Assembly: GCA_003996215.1 (NCBI GenBank)
Contig: QJPP01000277.1
Location: forward strand, 620,001-684,000
Direction: 5' to 3'
Length of the DNA: 64,000 nucleotides
From: Jaltomata sinuosa
Taxonomy: Eukaryota; Streptophyta; Magnoliopsida; Solanales; Solanaceae
Shown: positions 31,863-43,308 of the stretch, piece after piece
Position numbering within the stretch: position 1 is the stretch's first letter
How the letters are laid out: each line of letters starts with the position of its first letter
The notes under the pieces: model-generated
Seen by the model: only the letters and a program-made list of their open reading frames with translations
What the model was told of the DNA's origin: nothing
The model's database searches: none
Program-made: the position numbers and the translations under genes

Positions 31863-32989
31863 GGGTGCTTCTATGGAAGAAAATCCCTCAATGAACCATC
31901 TGTATTACCCGGCTAACCCAATAAAGCTACGGACCTCAGTAGGAGTGGTAGGTCTAGGCCAATCACGAACAGCTAAAATCTTACCCCGGATCCACTCTAA
32001 TCCTATCGTTAGACACCACGGGTCCTAGGAATGTAACTGAATCAAGCCAAAACTCACACTTTGAGAACTTGGCATAAAGTCGGTGAGCTCTCAAAGTCTG
32101 AAGTACAGTCCTCAAGTGCTGCTCATGCTCATCTCTACTCCTTGAGTATACCAGGATGCCATCAATGAAGACTATCACGAACATATCCAAGTTAGGGCTA
32201 AGAACCCTGTGCATTAAGTCCATGAAGGTTGCAGCGGCATTAGTCAACCCAAAAGACATCACCAGGAACTTATAATGGCCATAACGTGTCTTGAATGCTG
32301 TCTTAGGGATGTACTCCACCCTAATCCTCAACTAATGATAGCCGGACCACAAATCAATCTTCAAAAACATGGCAGAACCCTGAAGCTGATCAAATAGGTC
32401 ATCAATCCTTGGTATCATATACCTATTCTTCATTGTCACCTTATTCAACTGTCGGTAATCAATACACATACACTTCGACCCATCCTTCTTTTTCACGAAG
32501 AGTACATGACACCCCAAGGAGACACACTCGGTCTAATGAACCCCTTAGCTAACAAATCCTGGAGCTGCTCTTTAAGCTCTCTCAACTCAGCAGGAGCCAT
32601 ACGGTAGGGAGGAATAAAAATGGGCCTGGTGCCTGTCTCTAACTCAATGGAAAAATCAATATCCCTCTCAGGTGGAAGGCTTGGCAGGTCGGTAGAAAAC
32701 ACATCTAGGAAGTCTTTAACCACATGAACAAACTCAGGAGACATAGGGTCAACACTAGCATCTCGGATATATGCTAGATAAGCTAGACACCCACTGGAAA
32801 TGAACTTCCTAGCTCGAAGACAAGAGATGATCCCAGACGGTGCATGGCTAACAGAACCCTGCCACATAACCTGGGATACACCGGGAACGGCTATGGTAAT
32901 GGTCTTGGCGTAGCAATCCAAAACCGCATGGTGAGGGGATAACCAGTCTATGCCTAGTATCACATCAAAGTCTAACATATCAAGAATCA
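31863..32989 (-). pseudogene. N reverse transcriptase
   Basis: Frames 33011-32493, 32517-32332 and 32331-31981 cover the region. The linker has FLDVFSTDLPSLPPERDIDF, then PYRMAPAELRELKEQL, KKDGSKCMCIDYRQLNKVT and FLKIDLWSGYH. The palm box reads VIVFIDGILVYS where FIDD is expected, so the second catalytic Asp is replaced by Gly. A frameshift near 32510 and a stop at the 32331/32332 join also interrupt it. The wording fits the Tekay/Del chromovirus clade. Confidence 0.8.
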
Positions 32990-33220
32990 TCAAGCCAGCC
33001 CAAGTGTCCAATCACCAACAGATATCACACAAGATCTCACAATCCGATCCACTAATAAAGAATCTCCTACTGGGGTCAAAACAGAAACAGACACAGACAA
33101 TAGCTCACTAGCCAACCCCAAACAAGGCATAAAGTAGGCAGATATATATGAACAAGTTGATCCAGGATCAAACAAAGAATAAGTTGGCTGACGACATACA
33201 AAAATCATACCTATGATCAC
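32990..33220 (-). pseudogene. N aspartic protease
   Basis: The frame has YSLFDPGSTCSYIS, the D-x-G-S/T active-site motif of Ty3/gypsy protease, followed by PVGDSLLVDRIVRSC. The frame shifts near 32990-33011 into ILDMLDFDVILGIDWL of the next ORF, which is the C-terminal part of the protease fold (ILG motif). Confidence 0.75.
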
Positions 33221-33239
33221 AGTATCTGAGGCCTCTACC

Positions 33240-34805
33240 TACGGTCTCCCCGGGATCACATAGAACTAACGACGACCTCCACCTGCCCGACCACTATCCC
33301 TACCACCTGCTCTACCATACGGAGCACCACCTCTACCCTAACCACTGCCTCCCAGAGCCAGTGGCTGAACAAAGTGAAAAGGCTGAACTACACCCTGCTA
33401 GGGGCAATCTCTAGTACAATGGCCACCAACTCCTCACTCATAATAGGGTGTACTCTGCTGGGGGCAATCCTCTAGAAAAATGACCACTAACACTACACTC
33501 ATCGCATGGCCCTAATAGCCCACCCTGTCGAGACGGACCTGATGAACCTGTATGTCCACCTTGGCCTGATGCCCCAGAAGCAGTACCCCTCACAAACTAA
33601 CCGTAGTGACCATGCTGACTGCTCTGACCCTACTCAAACTAAGAACCTGAAGCCTGAAGTGAAGCCTGAACTGGTCGACTAGACTGACCTTGATACTGTT
33701 ATGGATGATAACCTCAACCCCACTGGCCGGAACCTCTACCACCATGCCTAGAACCACTGTAACCCTCTGATGTCGGGGCCTCTTATCCCTAGCCTTGGTG
33801 TCATGAAGACGTGAATCCTCAACTTTACGGGCATAGTCCGCAATGGCCTAAAATGATCGACCGTTAGCAACTAGTATCTCTGCAGGCTCTCTGAACTCTC
33901 TTCCCAAACAAATCTACGAACCCTATTGGCTTCCGTAGGCATAATCATGGCCCCAAATGGAGCAAGCTGAAAAAAATGGGTCTCGTACTCTGAGACAGTC
34001 ATAGAATCCCGAGAAAGTCTAGTGAACTCTTCCCTCTGACGTTCTCTATCGCTCTGTGGTAAGAACTTGGCCATAAAGGCCTCATAGAACTCGGACCAGG
34101 TCAAGGATGTGATATAGAAGGCCTGCAAGCAACCTGTCCTCTCAACCATAACTTTGCTGGACCCTCCAACTTATATGAAGTACGGCTAACCTCGTGAGTC
34201 TCTAATAACCCCAAGTGATGCAACATCTCCTCACAGGTGGTGATAAAATCGGGGGGGTCCTGACCCTGTGTACCAGCAAATCTTAGCGGTGCCAATATCA
34301 GAAACCTACCCAAGGCATTCTGCTCCCCATCTGTCATGGTGGGGTAGGGAGCAAGAGGCTGGACAACTAATGGGACTGGAATAACCTCAGCACGGGGAGC
34401 TGCAGTAACATGATGCTTTCCTGAACTCTGAACACCCAGAGATGCCCCCTGAGCAGATATTTGTGATGCCTTAGAAGGATTCTCCCCAAGCATACCCAAG
34501 AGCTGAACAAGTAGACCCCGAACATCTGAAGACTGAGTTAGGGCTGAAGCTGGCATGGAAACTGATGCTGGAACTGTCACTAGAGCTGGTGGTACCTGGG
34601 TTATCCTCGGGTCCACATGTTGATGCTCTGGAGCTAACTCTGGCTCGTAGTCATACTCCGACTCTATATCAACCCTGGCGGCCCTAGCAGGCGCTGCTGC
34701 TCTGGGACGACCTCTAACCTTGCCCGTGCGACCACCCCGACCCCTAGCTGGAGTCGGAGGTGTAGGGGCAGAAGGCTCTCCTCCGCCCGAAGCTGATAAT
34801 CTCAT
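33240..34805 (-). pseudogene. N Gag with duplicated, broken zinc knuckles
   Basis: The ATG at 34805 opens a 234-codon frame with a basic Gly/Arg-rich N-terminus and DPPDFITTCEEMLHHLGL. A frameshift near 34101-34149 leads to the retrotransposon Gag core (WSEFYEAFMAKFLPQSDRER, REEFTRLSRDSMTVSEYETH). Two zinc-knuckle copies lie near 33410-33500. One has lost two cysteines (a Tyr and a stop) before GHCTRDCP, and the other has lost its last (CDECSVSGHFSRGLP). The usual family has one knuckle. The leader of about 205 bases separates Gag from the primer site. Confidence 0.8.
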
Positions 34806-35011
34806 ACGAACTATCTGCGAAAGAGTGAACCAGAAAAAATAAGATTTTCAGGAACCTTCAAGGATACTACGCATGAAAGAGAAGCAAGAAAAGTCCATTT
34901 CCCTAAGATGTCACTATAGCCTCCCTAAGATTGAGCACGGACGTCTCCGCCTCAATCCGCAGGACTCTACTAGACATTGGCTCCTATATTGATGACACCG
35001 GTGAACCTGGA

Positions 35012-35023
35012 GATCTGATACCA
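35012..35023 (-). other. Primer-binding site of N, initiator tRNA-Met type
   Basis: Minus-strand TGGTATCAGATC, one mismatch from TGGTATCAGAGC, three bases inside the 5' LTR. Confidence 0.85.
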
Positions 35024-35451
35024 AGCTGTCACAACCCAATTTCTCAATCATGATGGCAGCTACAACTCCCTAGTAGGCGAACCAATCCCCATAGCCCAGA
35101 ACGGTTAGTAATGGGCTACTTTCTAACAGTTTAAGCGGAAGAACAAATAAATAAGCCGAAGCAAGGGAACAAAATGAATAAACCGGATAACTGGAGTAAT
35201 ATAAATACAAGCGGAAGGTAAACCAACCCAAAACCTGGTATCATAGTGTATAAGAGCCAAACTACAACAGGAGTACAAAGGTATAAAAGAAATATATACA
35301 TGATGTCTCCAAAACTACAAGAGTACAAAATACATCGAGGATAAACTAAAGTCAAGATCTGAACACCAAGAGCTCACCCTCAGCCTGGATGATAAAATAG
35401 CTGCCCGCACGAATCTCTGGCGCTCTAACAACGATGGCCCACACCAGGATT

Positions 35452-35467
35452 TGCACCAGAAGATGCA
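35452..35467 (-). promoter_or_regulatory. Conserved LTR stem-loop, N 5' LTR copy
   Basis: In sense TGCATC-TTCT-GGTGCA, six pairs with one U-G wobble, 425 nt from the LTR 3' end. It is deleted from the N 3' LTR. Confidence 0.6.
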
Positions 35468-35834
35468 GGGGGTAGGGTGAGCACCAAATACGAAGCTTAA
35501 AGTACCCAGTAGGTATCATAGACCAACTGGGCACATATAAAGTAAAAGATCAATAGCAGACAGAATAGAAGTAACAATCACGACAATCAACGGTAAAGTA
35601 CACAGGAACTAGCTTAGAGGGAAGACAACAGAAAGCAACAAGGAAAGCTAGAAAATGGAATATATACATGAAAAACACAGGTGAAAATAATAACGACGCA
35701 CTTGGGATCCTCGCAACAATAGTATATATGCATAAGTCTAGAGATGGACGGTGTACCGGTAACATTAAGTATAAGGAATGGGAGAGAAAAGTAAAGTAGA
35801 CATGCTCAGAAACAGTAAACAATAACCACACTAA

Positions 35835-36003
35835 TCACAATAATCTCATTCCAGAAACCAACAACCCCGCTGTAACCAAGCACTGACCACACTTAATCAT
35901 GACCATCTCAATCCAGAAATCAACAGCCCCGCTGTAACCAAGCACTGACCACACTTAATCATGACCATTTCATTCCAGAAATCAATAGCCCCGCTGTAAC
36001 CAA
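35835..36003. repeat. 62-bp tandem repeat in the N 5' LTR, about 3 units
   Basis: The core CCCCGCTGTAACCAAGCACT recurs at 62-base spacing (35865, 35927, 35989). The 3' LTR copy at about 27820-27900 has fewer units. Confidence 0.8.
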
Positions 36004-37743
36004 CCTCACACTCATGACAGAATTAATGATGATAAGACTTTACCTACAGTTCCTCGGCCGCCCATACAACCGAGGAACGCAAACAAGTGAAAACATACCT
36101 TCCATCATCCCATACTATCGGAGCGTACAATTAATAATTAACAAACAAGGGTGGTACCTCACGCAGATGAATGATATGATGCCATGATAAGTAAAAGTGA
36201 TCAAGTGTCGTATGTCACCCACTTCCGGCGACCTATACGGCCCAGAAGATGGGATCCATGGAATGTCCCACCCATATACCACTACTACACTACATACCCT
36301 CCCTCCGGCACCCGCAACTCGCAGCTTCTGGTCAAGAATGGCAAGGTCCATGGAGGCCCCCGACCAACATACTAGAGACCCTGCATCCTTAAGACAATCC
36401 CTAAGTAAAGCTGCCTGCAGGGTATCCAGGTCTAAAATAGTAAGCCCAAAAGCTCTAGTACTCGGCCCTGCATAGTCCAGTAACACCCCGGATGCTGTAA
36501 TATAAAAGTAGGGCACCCGACCATGTCGAGCCCAGAAAAGTGGAACTATTGATAAAATATCTTTTAAAACTTTATTTACCCCAAGAGGATCCACAAGATA
36601 AGTCAAAACCATTTCCAAATCATTTCCGTCGAAAATGAACACCCCAGGCCATGCAAGGCTTAGAAAAGAGTTCCAGAAGTCCCGAAGCCAAAACTGTAGT
36701 AAAACGTGGGAAAAACTCTCTATATGCATGGAAATGGCATGATCAAACACACAATAGCCGCCCCGCAGCTCATAATCAACCTATCGGCCCTTCACAGGCT
36801 CCAAAGCTACTCAGCAAGCATAACCAGCCTAGCAGGATAATTCTATGTCTGGGACTCGCGGACATTCCTAATGATCCCACCGACTATATTCCAGAGTCAA
36901 CAAGGCCTCATAGGACCACAAGGTAATAATATCAATCAACAAGAATACTACACGCAACGGAGGAAAGAATGGGATGGATCATGGAAAAGCGGTTAGGGTC
37001 TGTGGTACCAACCTAATAACCCAACCAAAGAATGCCAACTAGTACAATTTTACCTGATATATGCGAAGTCCAGGGAGTTAATCCGTAACCTACCTGTCGT
37101 CCGATGACAAGTTGCGGGAACAACGATATCTGAGGTCAAGCTTCTCCGAGAAGCTCAGAACGAGAATCAAACTATCAAATTCACGGATAACAAGTTAAGG
37201 CGAGTCCAATGATACCCATATTGCTACAATTGTAGTCGGGTCAATATCTGGGTCAAAAGCAGGACCGCAGGGCCCACAACTCGAAACCCAAAATGAAAAA
37301 AACCACGATGACCCCAACGATGCCAAGGAGGTATGATCCAAATTTGAGCATAAATGGCCAAAGAAAAGGGCATCAAAATAGCCCGCAAAGGTTGGGGTTT
37401 AAGGAGTGGAATTCTGGAAAATAAAATGGAAATTGGGCAAGAAATACTTACCACAAAGGCGAAAACCCGAGTCAAAAAGGGTAATCTACCACTCCCATGA
37501 GCATGCACCAACTGGATGGCCAGAATTCACAAGCAAAAACTCAAGCTTAGTGAAGGGCATCAATGGAGGTTTTAAGAAATTTCAAGAGAAGAGGGAGCTT
37601 ACCAAATGATGAAGAAGTACAGAAAATCCACCCACAATCGACTTTCCAAGGCTTGGAATCAATATAGAGCAATTTGTTGGCGAGAATTTAGAGTTTAGAG
37701 TGGGAATAAGTGAGAGAGAATGCTGGAAAAATGAACTCCCAGC

Positions 37744-37912
37744 TTTATATAGCTGCTGGAAAATGGCCAACGCCATTGGCGCTAGGCCAGCCCCAACAGC
37801 GCTGAAGGGGTGGTAGGTGCCTCGGTGCTATTGAGCTGGGAGGGTGCAATCACGCTGAAGGCTAGCAGGCGCAACGCGCTGGCCTTGGCGCGATTGCGCT
37901 GAAGGCTAGCAA
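37744..37912 (-). promoter_or_regulatory. TATA box and GCGC-word island, N 5' LTR
   Basis: Minus-strand AGCTATATAAA (37744-37754). The island starts about 10 bases upstream in sense (37765-37912), with GGCGCGATTGCGC and GCGCTAGGCCAGC. The GCGATCGC of the other LTR is GCAATCAC here. Confidence 0.65.
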
Positions 37913-38581
37913 GCAACTATTTTCTGTAATTTCTCTAACACTCCATGGGGTGTTCCGGGCACAACCGAAAATCGATATTCAAAAATCAATAGTGCTAACA
38001 GAGTGGAAATGACGTTCTGAACTCAATGGAATCAATGAAACTACCATACGAGGTCGTTTCAGAGAAATGTTGACCTAAGTAAACACTAACAAAAAGGAAC
38101 CTAAGGGCTCGAAATGACTCTGGCTCACCCGGAGCCCAAACCAACCATCTTCCTAGCCCAAACATAATATTCTGGAGCTGATGGAATCGTCGGATTTCAA
38201 ATCTGACACTCCAATCATCAAAAGTCACCCAAAGTTGCACTTTCAACTCCTAATGGCCTGAAAACTAAAAAAACCACACAAAACCCATACCGAAAGTTCT
38301 CAAGCCTCAACTAAAGGTCCAACTAGACCAAACTCATTGCTCCGGAGCTAACGGAACTATCAGAATTCAATTCTGAGCATCTTAGCTAAGAATGTTGATC
38401 AAAGTCAATGATATTCTAAGTTTAAGCTCTAAAACAGGCAAACAGTCAAAATTACCAAATGAACGGCTAGGGCACCCAACCACCGGTCCCAGCAAGCCAT
38501 AAATGACTTGGGGACGCTATAGGAAGGCTCTAATAGTGCTATAAATGCGTAAACGTGAAAATGACCAGAAGGGTCATCACA

Positions 38582-38586
38582 CCTAC
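38582..38586. other. Target-site duplication of N (right copy)
   Basis: CCTAC, identical to 27458-27462. Confidence 0.9.
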
Positions 38587-38723
38587 GTATATCATTCTTG
38601 AGAATTCATATCAAACATAGTTCGTACAAAGAGGATAGGGATAATTTGAGCTATTACAAAGCATAAAATGATTACAATTAGAAAAATGTGATCACAGGGA
38701 AAGAAATAAAAGAAAAGCCATCT

Positions 38724-39240
38724 TCAGGTGTAGTATCTCTTTACAACATCGAAGTTGATAGGCTTAGGCCACACTTGGTCATCCATCTCGAACAAAATCA
38801 AAGCTCCTCCCGATAAAAGCTTTTGGACGATATGCGGTTCTTTTCAATTTGGTGCAAACTTTTCTTTTATCTCGTGGAAGGAAAGGATTAACTTTCCATT
38901 CCCTGGATTGAATTCTGGATTAACCAATAACTTTTAGGATATGATTTTTGTGATCACTCCTATCCTATCATTGTATGACTAGTCAAATATGTCAATGTAT
39001 GGCTTGAGAAGATTGATAAGTTCTTTCTTTTGTGCATTTGTCAAATGAACACTGATGCTGATCTTTTTACCGTCGTCTCTCAGATTAACTACCTCGATCT
39101 TTTCTGGGTAGGGCCTTTCTTGCTTCTTAAAATCCTTTGACTCTTTGGTTAGTCATTCAAAGACCATGATTTCATACTCTTCATTTCCCATATCATTTAA
39201 CCTTATTTGTTCATTCAGATTTTGACATGACATGACGTTG
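38724..39240 (-). pseudogene. O pol remnant: pre-RT segment fused to integrase tail
   Basis: One minus-strand frame (with a few stops) runs from VVNLRDDGKKISI and ELINLLKPYIDIFD-SYNDRIGV, the lead-in to RT in Ogre/Tat pol, through LLVNPEFNPGNGKLILSFHE, straight into KFAPN, LSGGALILFEMDDQVWPKPI and VKRYY, the very C-terminus of the same polyprotein. Everything between (RT, RNase H, integrase zinc and core, roughly a thousand codons in the family) is absent. The join keeps the frame. It ends at 38724. Confidence 0.65.
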
Positions 39241-39733
39241 GCAGGTTTTAAATTATTATTACTGAAATTAGATACAAATTATGTTAGCTAAAATAAGCAG
39301 TAAATATTTTTAAAATAGGGGAGGCTTTTCATTGAACTTTGGGAAATATTCACAAACTTTGGCTATGGCTTGCATGAATGCAGGCCCATGCCTTTTGGAA
39401 AGCGATAAAATAGTATGAGGAAATTAAAACATAAAGGGTGGGTCTCGGGCCTCATCCGGACCATCACCGATCTTCCATAAAACAAAGTCTTAGTTTACCC
39501 AGAAGATTGGGAGTCATGAGAGGAATAGCAGCCCAATTCGGCAACTGCTCTCCAGGCCTAGCATCTCTGATCATAGTTGCATTGGGGACTTCTTCTACTA
39601 TGGCATCACACTCCCTGAATAGATCTCTTATTCCATCCTCTATACCATCACTTAGAGGACCAATTCGTACTGGGAATGACTGATATAGATGAGGTAATGG
39701 CTTTGGAAATCCTGACTGCTTCTTTTCTTTGAT

Positions 39734-40129
39734 TTATGCTATGTCCTCTCGGACCATATACCCTAATCCGTGCTTGGTCAGCTGTTCGGGGATGCTTATT
39801 GGCTTAGTCATGCCATCAAAATTCTTGCCTAATCCTAACCCTAGCTCAAATCCACTTCTCAACATTGTGGTTGCAAGCATCTTATAAATAGGTGGCATCA
39901 AAAGTTGAGGAGCGAGATCTTCTCCGATGGTATTGACAATCTCTATGGTGTAGAGTTCACTTCCCCTTGGAACTTCTTTGATTACAGGGATAAAACCATT
40001 AGGATGGCTTAAGTGACTCCCCTTATAATGAATGACCACCTCATGATCTTCCAAGACTAATTTCACCATTTGATGAAGGGATGATGGTACAGCTCTGGCC
40101 TCGTGGATCCAAAGCCTCCCAAGGAGCAA
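39734..40129 (-). pseudogene. O segment after protease, G-patch-like
   Basis: A 131-codon frame contains LLGRLWIHEARAVPSSLHQM, a common Ogre/Tat wording after the protease, and GFELGLGLGKNFDG, which resembles a G-patch glycine motif. Ogre-type polyproteins are known to carry such conserved non-enzymatic stretches. The role is unknown. A gap of about 110 bases with stops separates it from the protease frame. Confidence 0.55.
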
Positions 40130-40240
40130 GTTATAATGTCATGTCAATGACTTAGAACTCGGTGTGGAACTCAATAGGTCATATTTGGATGTATAAACTG
40201 ACCTTTCCGATAGTGTCCCTTTGACCCCCATTGAAGGCTT

Positions 40241-40585
40241 TCACATTGATCCTGCTCTGGAAAATCTTTTATCAAACCACAACCCCCTTATTAGTAGCCG
40301 AAGTAAAGGCCAGAATGAGATCAAAGTCCCCAAATCATAATCTAGATGAGTGAGTGTGGATAACGGGTAAATATTCAGACCCGATCCATCATCGATCAGA
40401 ACCTTGTTCACGATCTTTTTTTGACATACAACATTAACGTGCAAGGCATTGTTGTGCATTAACCCTTCGAAGGGTAATTCAGTGATACTAAAAAAAGCTA
40501 CAACCTTTTCCAGCACTTCATGTTTCTTAGGACTAACCGATACTATCGACTTGCTCACCGTCCATTCTTTATCATCATCTATCAT
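40241..40585 (-). pseudogene. O aspartic protease
   Basis: A 114-codon frame with HNNALHVNVVCQKKIVNKVL then IDDGSGLNIYPLSTL, matching the Ogre/Tat protease active site (D-x-G-S). The C-terminal half is degenerate. In the family this protease releases Gag and Pol from the polyprotein. Confidence 0.65.
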
Positions 40586-40645
40586 GTTAATCGTGGCTCC
40601 TTCGTGATTCAGGAGTGGGATGTTATTAACTTTTAGCGGTGCTGT

Positions 40646-42602
40646 CTATAGTGTGATCAGCCTTTGATCAATCAAATCCTGAATTTTGTGTCTCAGGTTA
40701 ATGCAATCTTCAGTATCATGTCCGGCTCCTCCAAAATGATAAGCACAATGTCGATCGGCTCTGAAGAAACGAGAGTCAGTATTGCCTGGTTTGGGTTGAA
40801 TGGGCTGAATAAACCCGGTAGCCTTCAATCTTTCATACAACTGAGTTTTAGTTTTAGCTAGTTAGGTAAAAGTTCGAGAAACTTTCTTTTCCAAATTCGG
40901 GCGAGGGAGATTAGCATTGGAGAGAGGGGGAACTTAAGCGATTATTCTAGTTCCCGGGAGCCTTTTGATACACTTGGATGTTTTGGGGAGGAGCTTGGAA
41001 AGTGGGATGCACATTTAGTTGTGGAGCTTGGCAAATGGGTTGCACATTTGGTTGTGGAGCTTGGTAAATGGGCTGAGTATAAAAAATAGGTTGAGGATTT
41101 TGTAAAGGTAGGGGAGGGGTCGTTGGAATGAGTGATTTTTTTATAGTTGGCTCTGAAGGGTTTTCATGGTTTCATTCTAGGACTGGAGGATACTGAAGAT
41201 ACCTCTTCCTTCTTTTTCTTGGGAAATCCTGTTGATCCCGAAGATGCTGAGGCCTTAGTAATCTTGCCACTCCGAAGGCCTTCTTCGACAATTTTACCAA
41301 TCTTAACTAGGTCGGTGAACTTTGCCTTAACTGTTGATATCATTTTTTTTATAGAAATTGGATTCCTGAGAGCGCATAAACACTGCGCTTATCTCCTTTT
41401 CAATCATAGGAGGCTGAACTCTTGCCGCCTTCTTTCTCCACCGATAGGAATAATCTTGAAAGTCCTTATTTAATTTTTATCTGATATGACCTAGAGAGTA
41501 TCGATCCGGGATGACTTCCATATTATATACAAACCTTTGAGCAAAGTCTCAGGCCAAATCATTCCATCTAGACCATTTCTTTAGTTCTTGAGCGGTGAAC
41601 CACTCCAAAGCTTCCCCGCTTAGACTTCGACTGAACAATCTCATCATTAAGGTGTCGTTCTTCCTTGCACCGAACATTTGGTCGCATAAGCTTCTTAAAT
41701 GGGCCTCGTGATTTCCAACACCATTAAAGGTCTCAAACATAGGAATCTTGAATCCGTCTGGCAGGTCCATCTCTGGATGGATATAGATATCATCGTAGCC
41801 AACCCTTCTCATAAGATGAGCCTCAAAACTCTCTAATCCTGGCTATTTCCTCCTTCATCTACGCCATGTCATGATCATGCCTCTTCTTTATGGCCCTTAA
41901 ATCTTTCTGCTTCTCCTCATAGTGGTCAAACTCGGGGCTTTCTGGGAGGGCGGTGTATGGTTCTACCATAGCATGGAAAGTGATAGGTGGCATATTCTTG
42001 AAAGGTGGAGGCTGGACATGTGGAATGGCATTTGGGTATGTGGGGGTATAGTTGTATGGGTTAGTGATATTTGGATGGTTATTCATGGAGTTGTAGGTGT
42101 TTGGTGGCATATTTTGGTAATTCGGAGGGAGGTTTTGTGGATTGTAGGCATTTGGGTTGTTGTTTTGGTTAGTGTGATGGATAGGAGGAGTATGGATTTG
42201 GTATGAGGATCCAATATGGGGAGGGTTATTGGAGAGTGCTTCGTTGGAAGGTCTGGGTGCGGAGGCAGGAGGAATATTCCCTGAATGGTTTTCAGTTAAC
42301 GGGGAATTGAGCGAAGGGATTTGGAGAGGGGTTTGGGAGTTACCAAGAGTTGGGGTATTAGCGGCAATAGCCAAGCTTGCCATATCTTTGGTTTTTTGCA
42401 CCTCTTCTTGCATCTTCTCTAGCTTCCTTGCCAGTTTGGCAATCATTTCACTCTGTTCATCAATAACATTGTCTCTCACGGCCAAGGCATTCTCTTCCTC
42501 ACTATCAGTCATTTTTCCCTCAGAAAAGTGACGGTTAGAAGACAAATCCAGGTGTGCCTTTGTGCGGGTGAAATAGGGATGTTTGGCCAGTTGTGTCAAC
42601 AC
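40646..42602 (-). pseudogene. O Gag
   Basis: Frames 42602-41859, 41812-41549 and 40840-40646 together make an Ogre/Tat Gag. It has an acidic coiled-coil start (MTDSEEENALAVRDN, MIAKLARKLEKMQEEVQKTK), a long Asn/Pro-rich stretch (to about 42000), then the Gag core (HPEMDLPDGFKIPMFETFNG, LFSRSLSGEALEWF). It ends in a knuckle-like HCAYHFGGAGHDTEDC. Several stops, and a degenerate region at 40900-41500, interrupt it. Confidence 0.75.
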
Positions 42603-42949
42603 AGATCAGTTTTTATTACCTGTTGAAGTGAAAACAACTCCAAGGCTGATATGTTAGATTCCATTAGTGATAAACATTACAAGATATCCGACAGGAAATA
42701 AACATATAAGAACTGCTTTATGCACATAAAAGTTGGTTTTCGTCGAGGCAAATTGATCCACGGGTAATTTTGACACAAAATCTTGACAGACAGGATTTTA
42801 CCCATCGATTTTTGATAAATAGATTTTATCAGGAAGGTTGACTTGTTGATCTTGTAGCATCTTTGCTTGTTTTACCTCCTGAACTTTCTGACACCCTTGT
42901 CAAAGTGGGGAAATACAAACTTCTTAAAGATAGGAGTCGGACCTTGAAA

Positions 42950-43005
42950 GGCTGCCTACATATCTCACGAAGGAGAATTTAGGACCTACGTAATTTGAAT
43001 AGGTA
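42950..43005. repeat. Copy of the dispersed O dyad motif between ORF1 and Gag
   Basis: GCTGCCTACATATCTCACGA, then GGAGAATTTAGGACCTACGT, the same wording as the repeats at 22896, 23066, 27249, 27355 and 27458/38582. Confidence 0.6.
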
Positions 43006-43308
43006 ATAAGTAAGTTCATATTCATTTCATTTCATTCATCCACTATCTTTGATTACAGGAGGAAAGTAAAAATGACATAAAGGAAAAAACTAAAATAAAT
43101 TTTGCTGCTTTTAAAGCTTCATTTGGATAGTGGCAAGTCTTTTGAATTCTTTTCCTATTTCTCTTCCTCATGGACACTATGGTGGAAACTCAATCTGGAT
43201 CCTTCCTGCGTCTATGAGATATTCAAGGTCAATCTTGAAAGTGCGACAGTTTTCTATGTCATGCCCTCCTGCTTCAGCGTGATAAAGGCATATTTCTTTG
43301 CAATTGTG

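Larger units (their letters stand above)
27463..38581 (-). mobile_element. N: chromovirus-like gypsy element nested in O
   Basis: A minus-strand element with 5' LTR (35027-38581), initiator tRNA-Met primer site, gag, protease, RT, RNase H and integrase in that order, and a damaged 3' LTR (27463-30299). The integrase C-terminus, any chromodomain, the polypurine tract and the first 189 bases of the 3' LTR are deleted. It is not competent to move on its own now. Confidence 0.9.
35027..38581 (-). repeat. N 5' LTR (complete, 3.56 kb)
   Basis: On the minus strand it begins TGTGATGACCC at 38581 and ends GGGTTGTGACA at 35027. It holds the TATA box, word island, a 62-bp triplicate and the conserved stem-loop. 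The 211-codon frame at 36115-36750 lies across LTR sequence repeated at 28000-28640 with disruptions, so it is not a gene. Confidence 0.9.

Noticed and set aside
36115..36750. 211-codon minus-strand ORF
   Set aside because: It lies wholly inside the N 5' LTR. The other LTR copy at about 28000-28640 has the frame broken, and no domain is recognisable.
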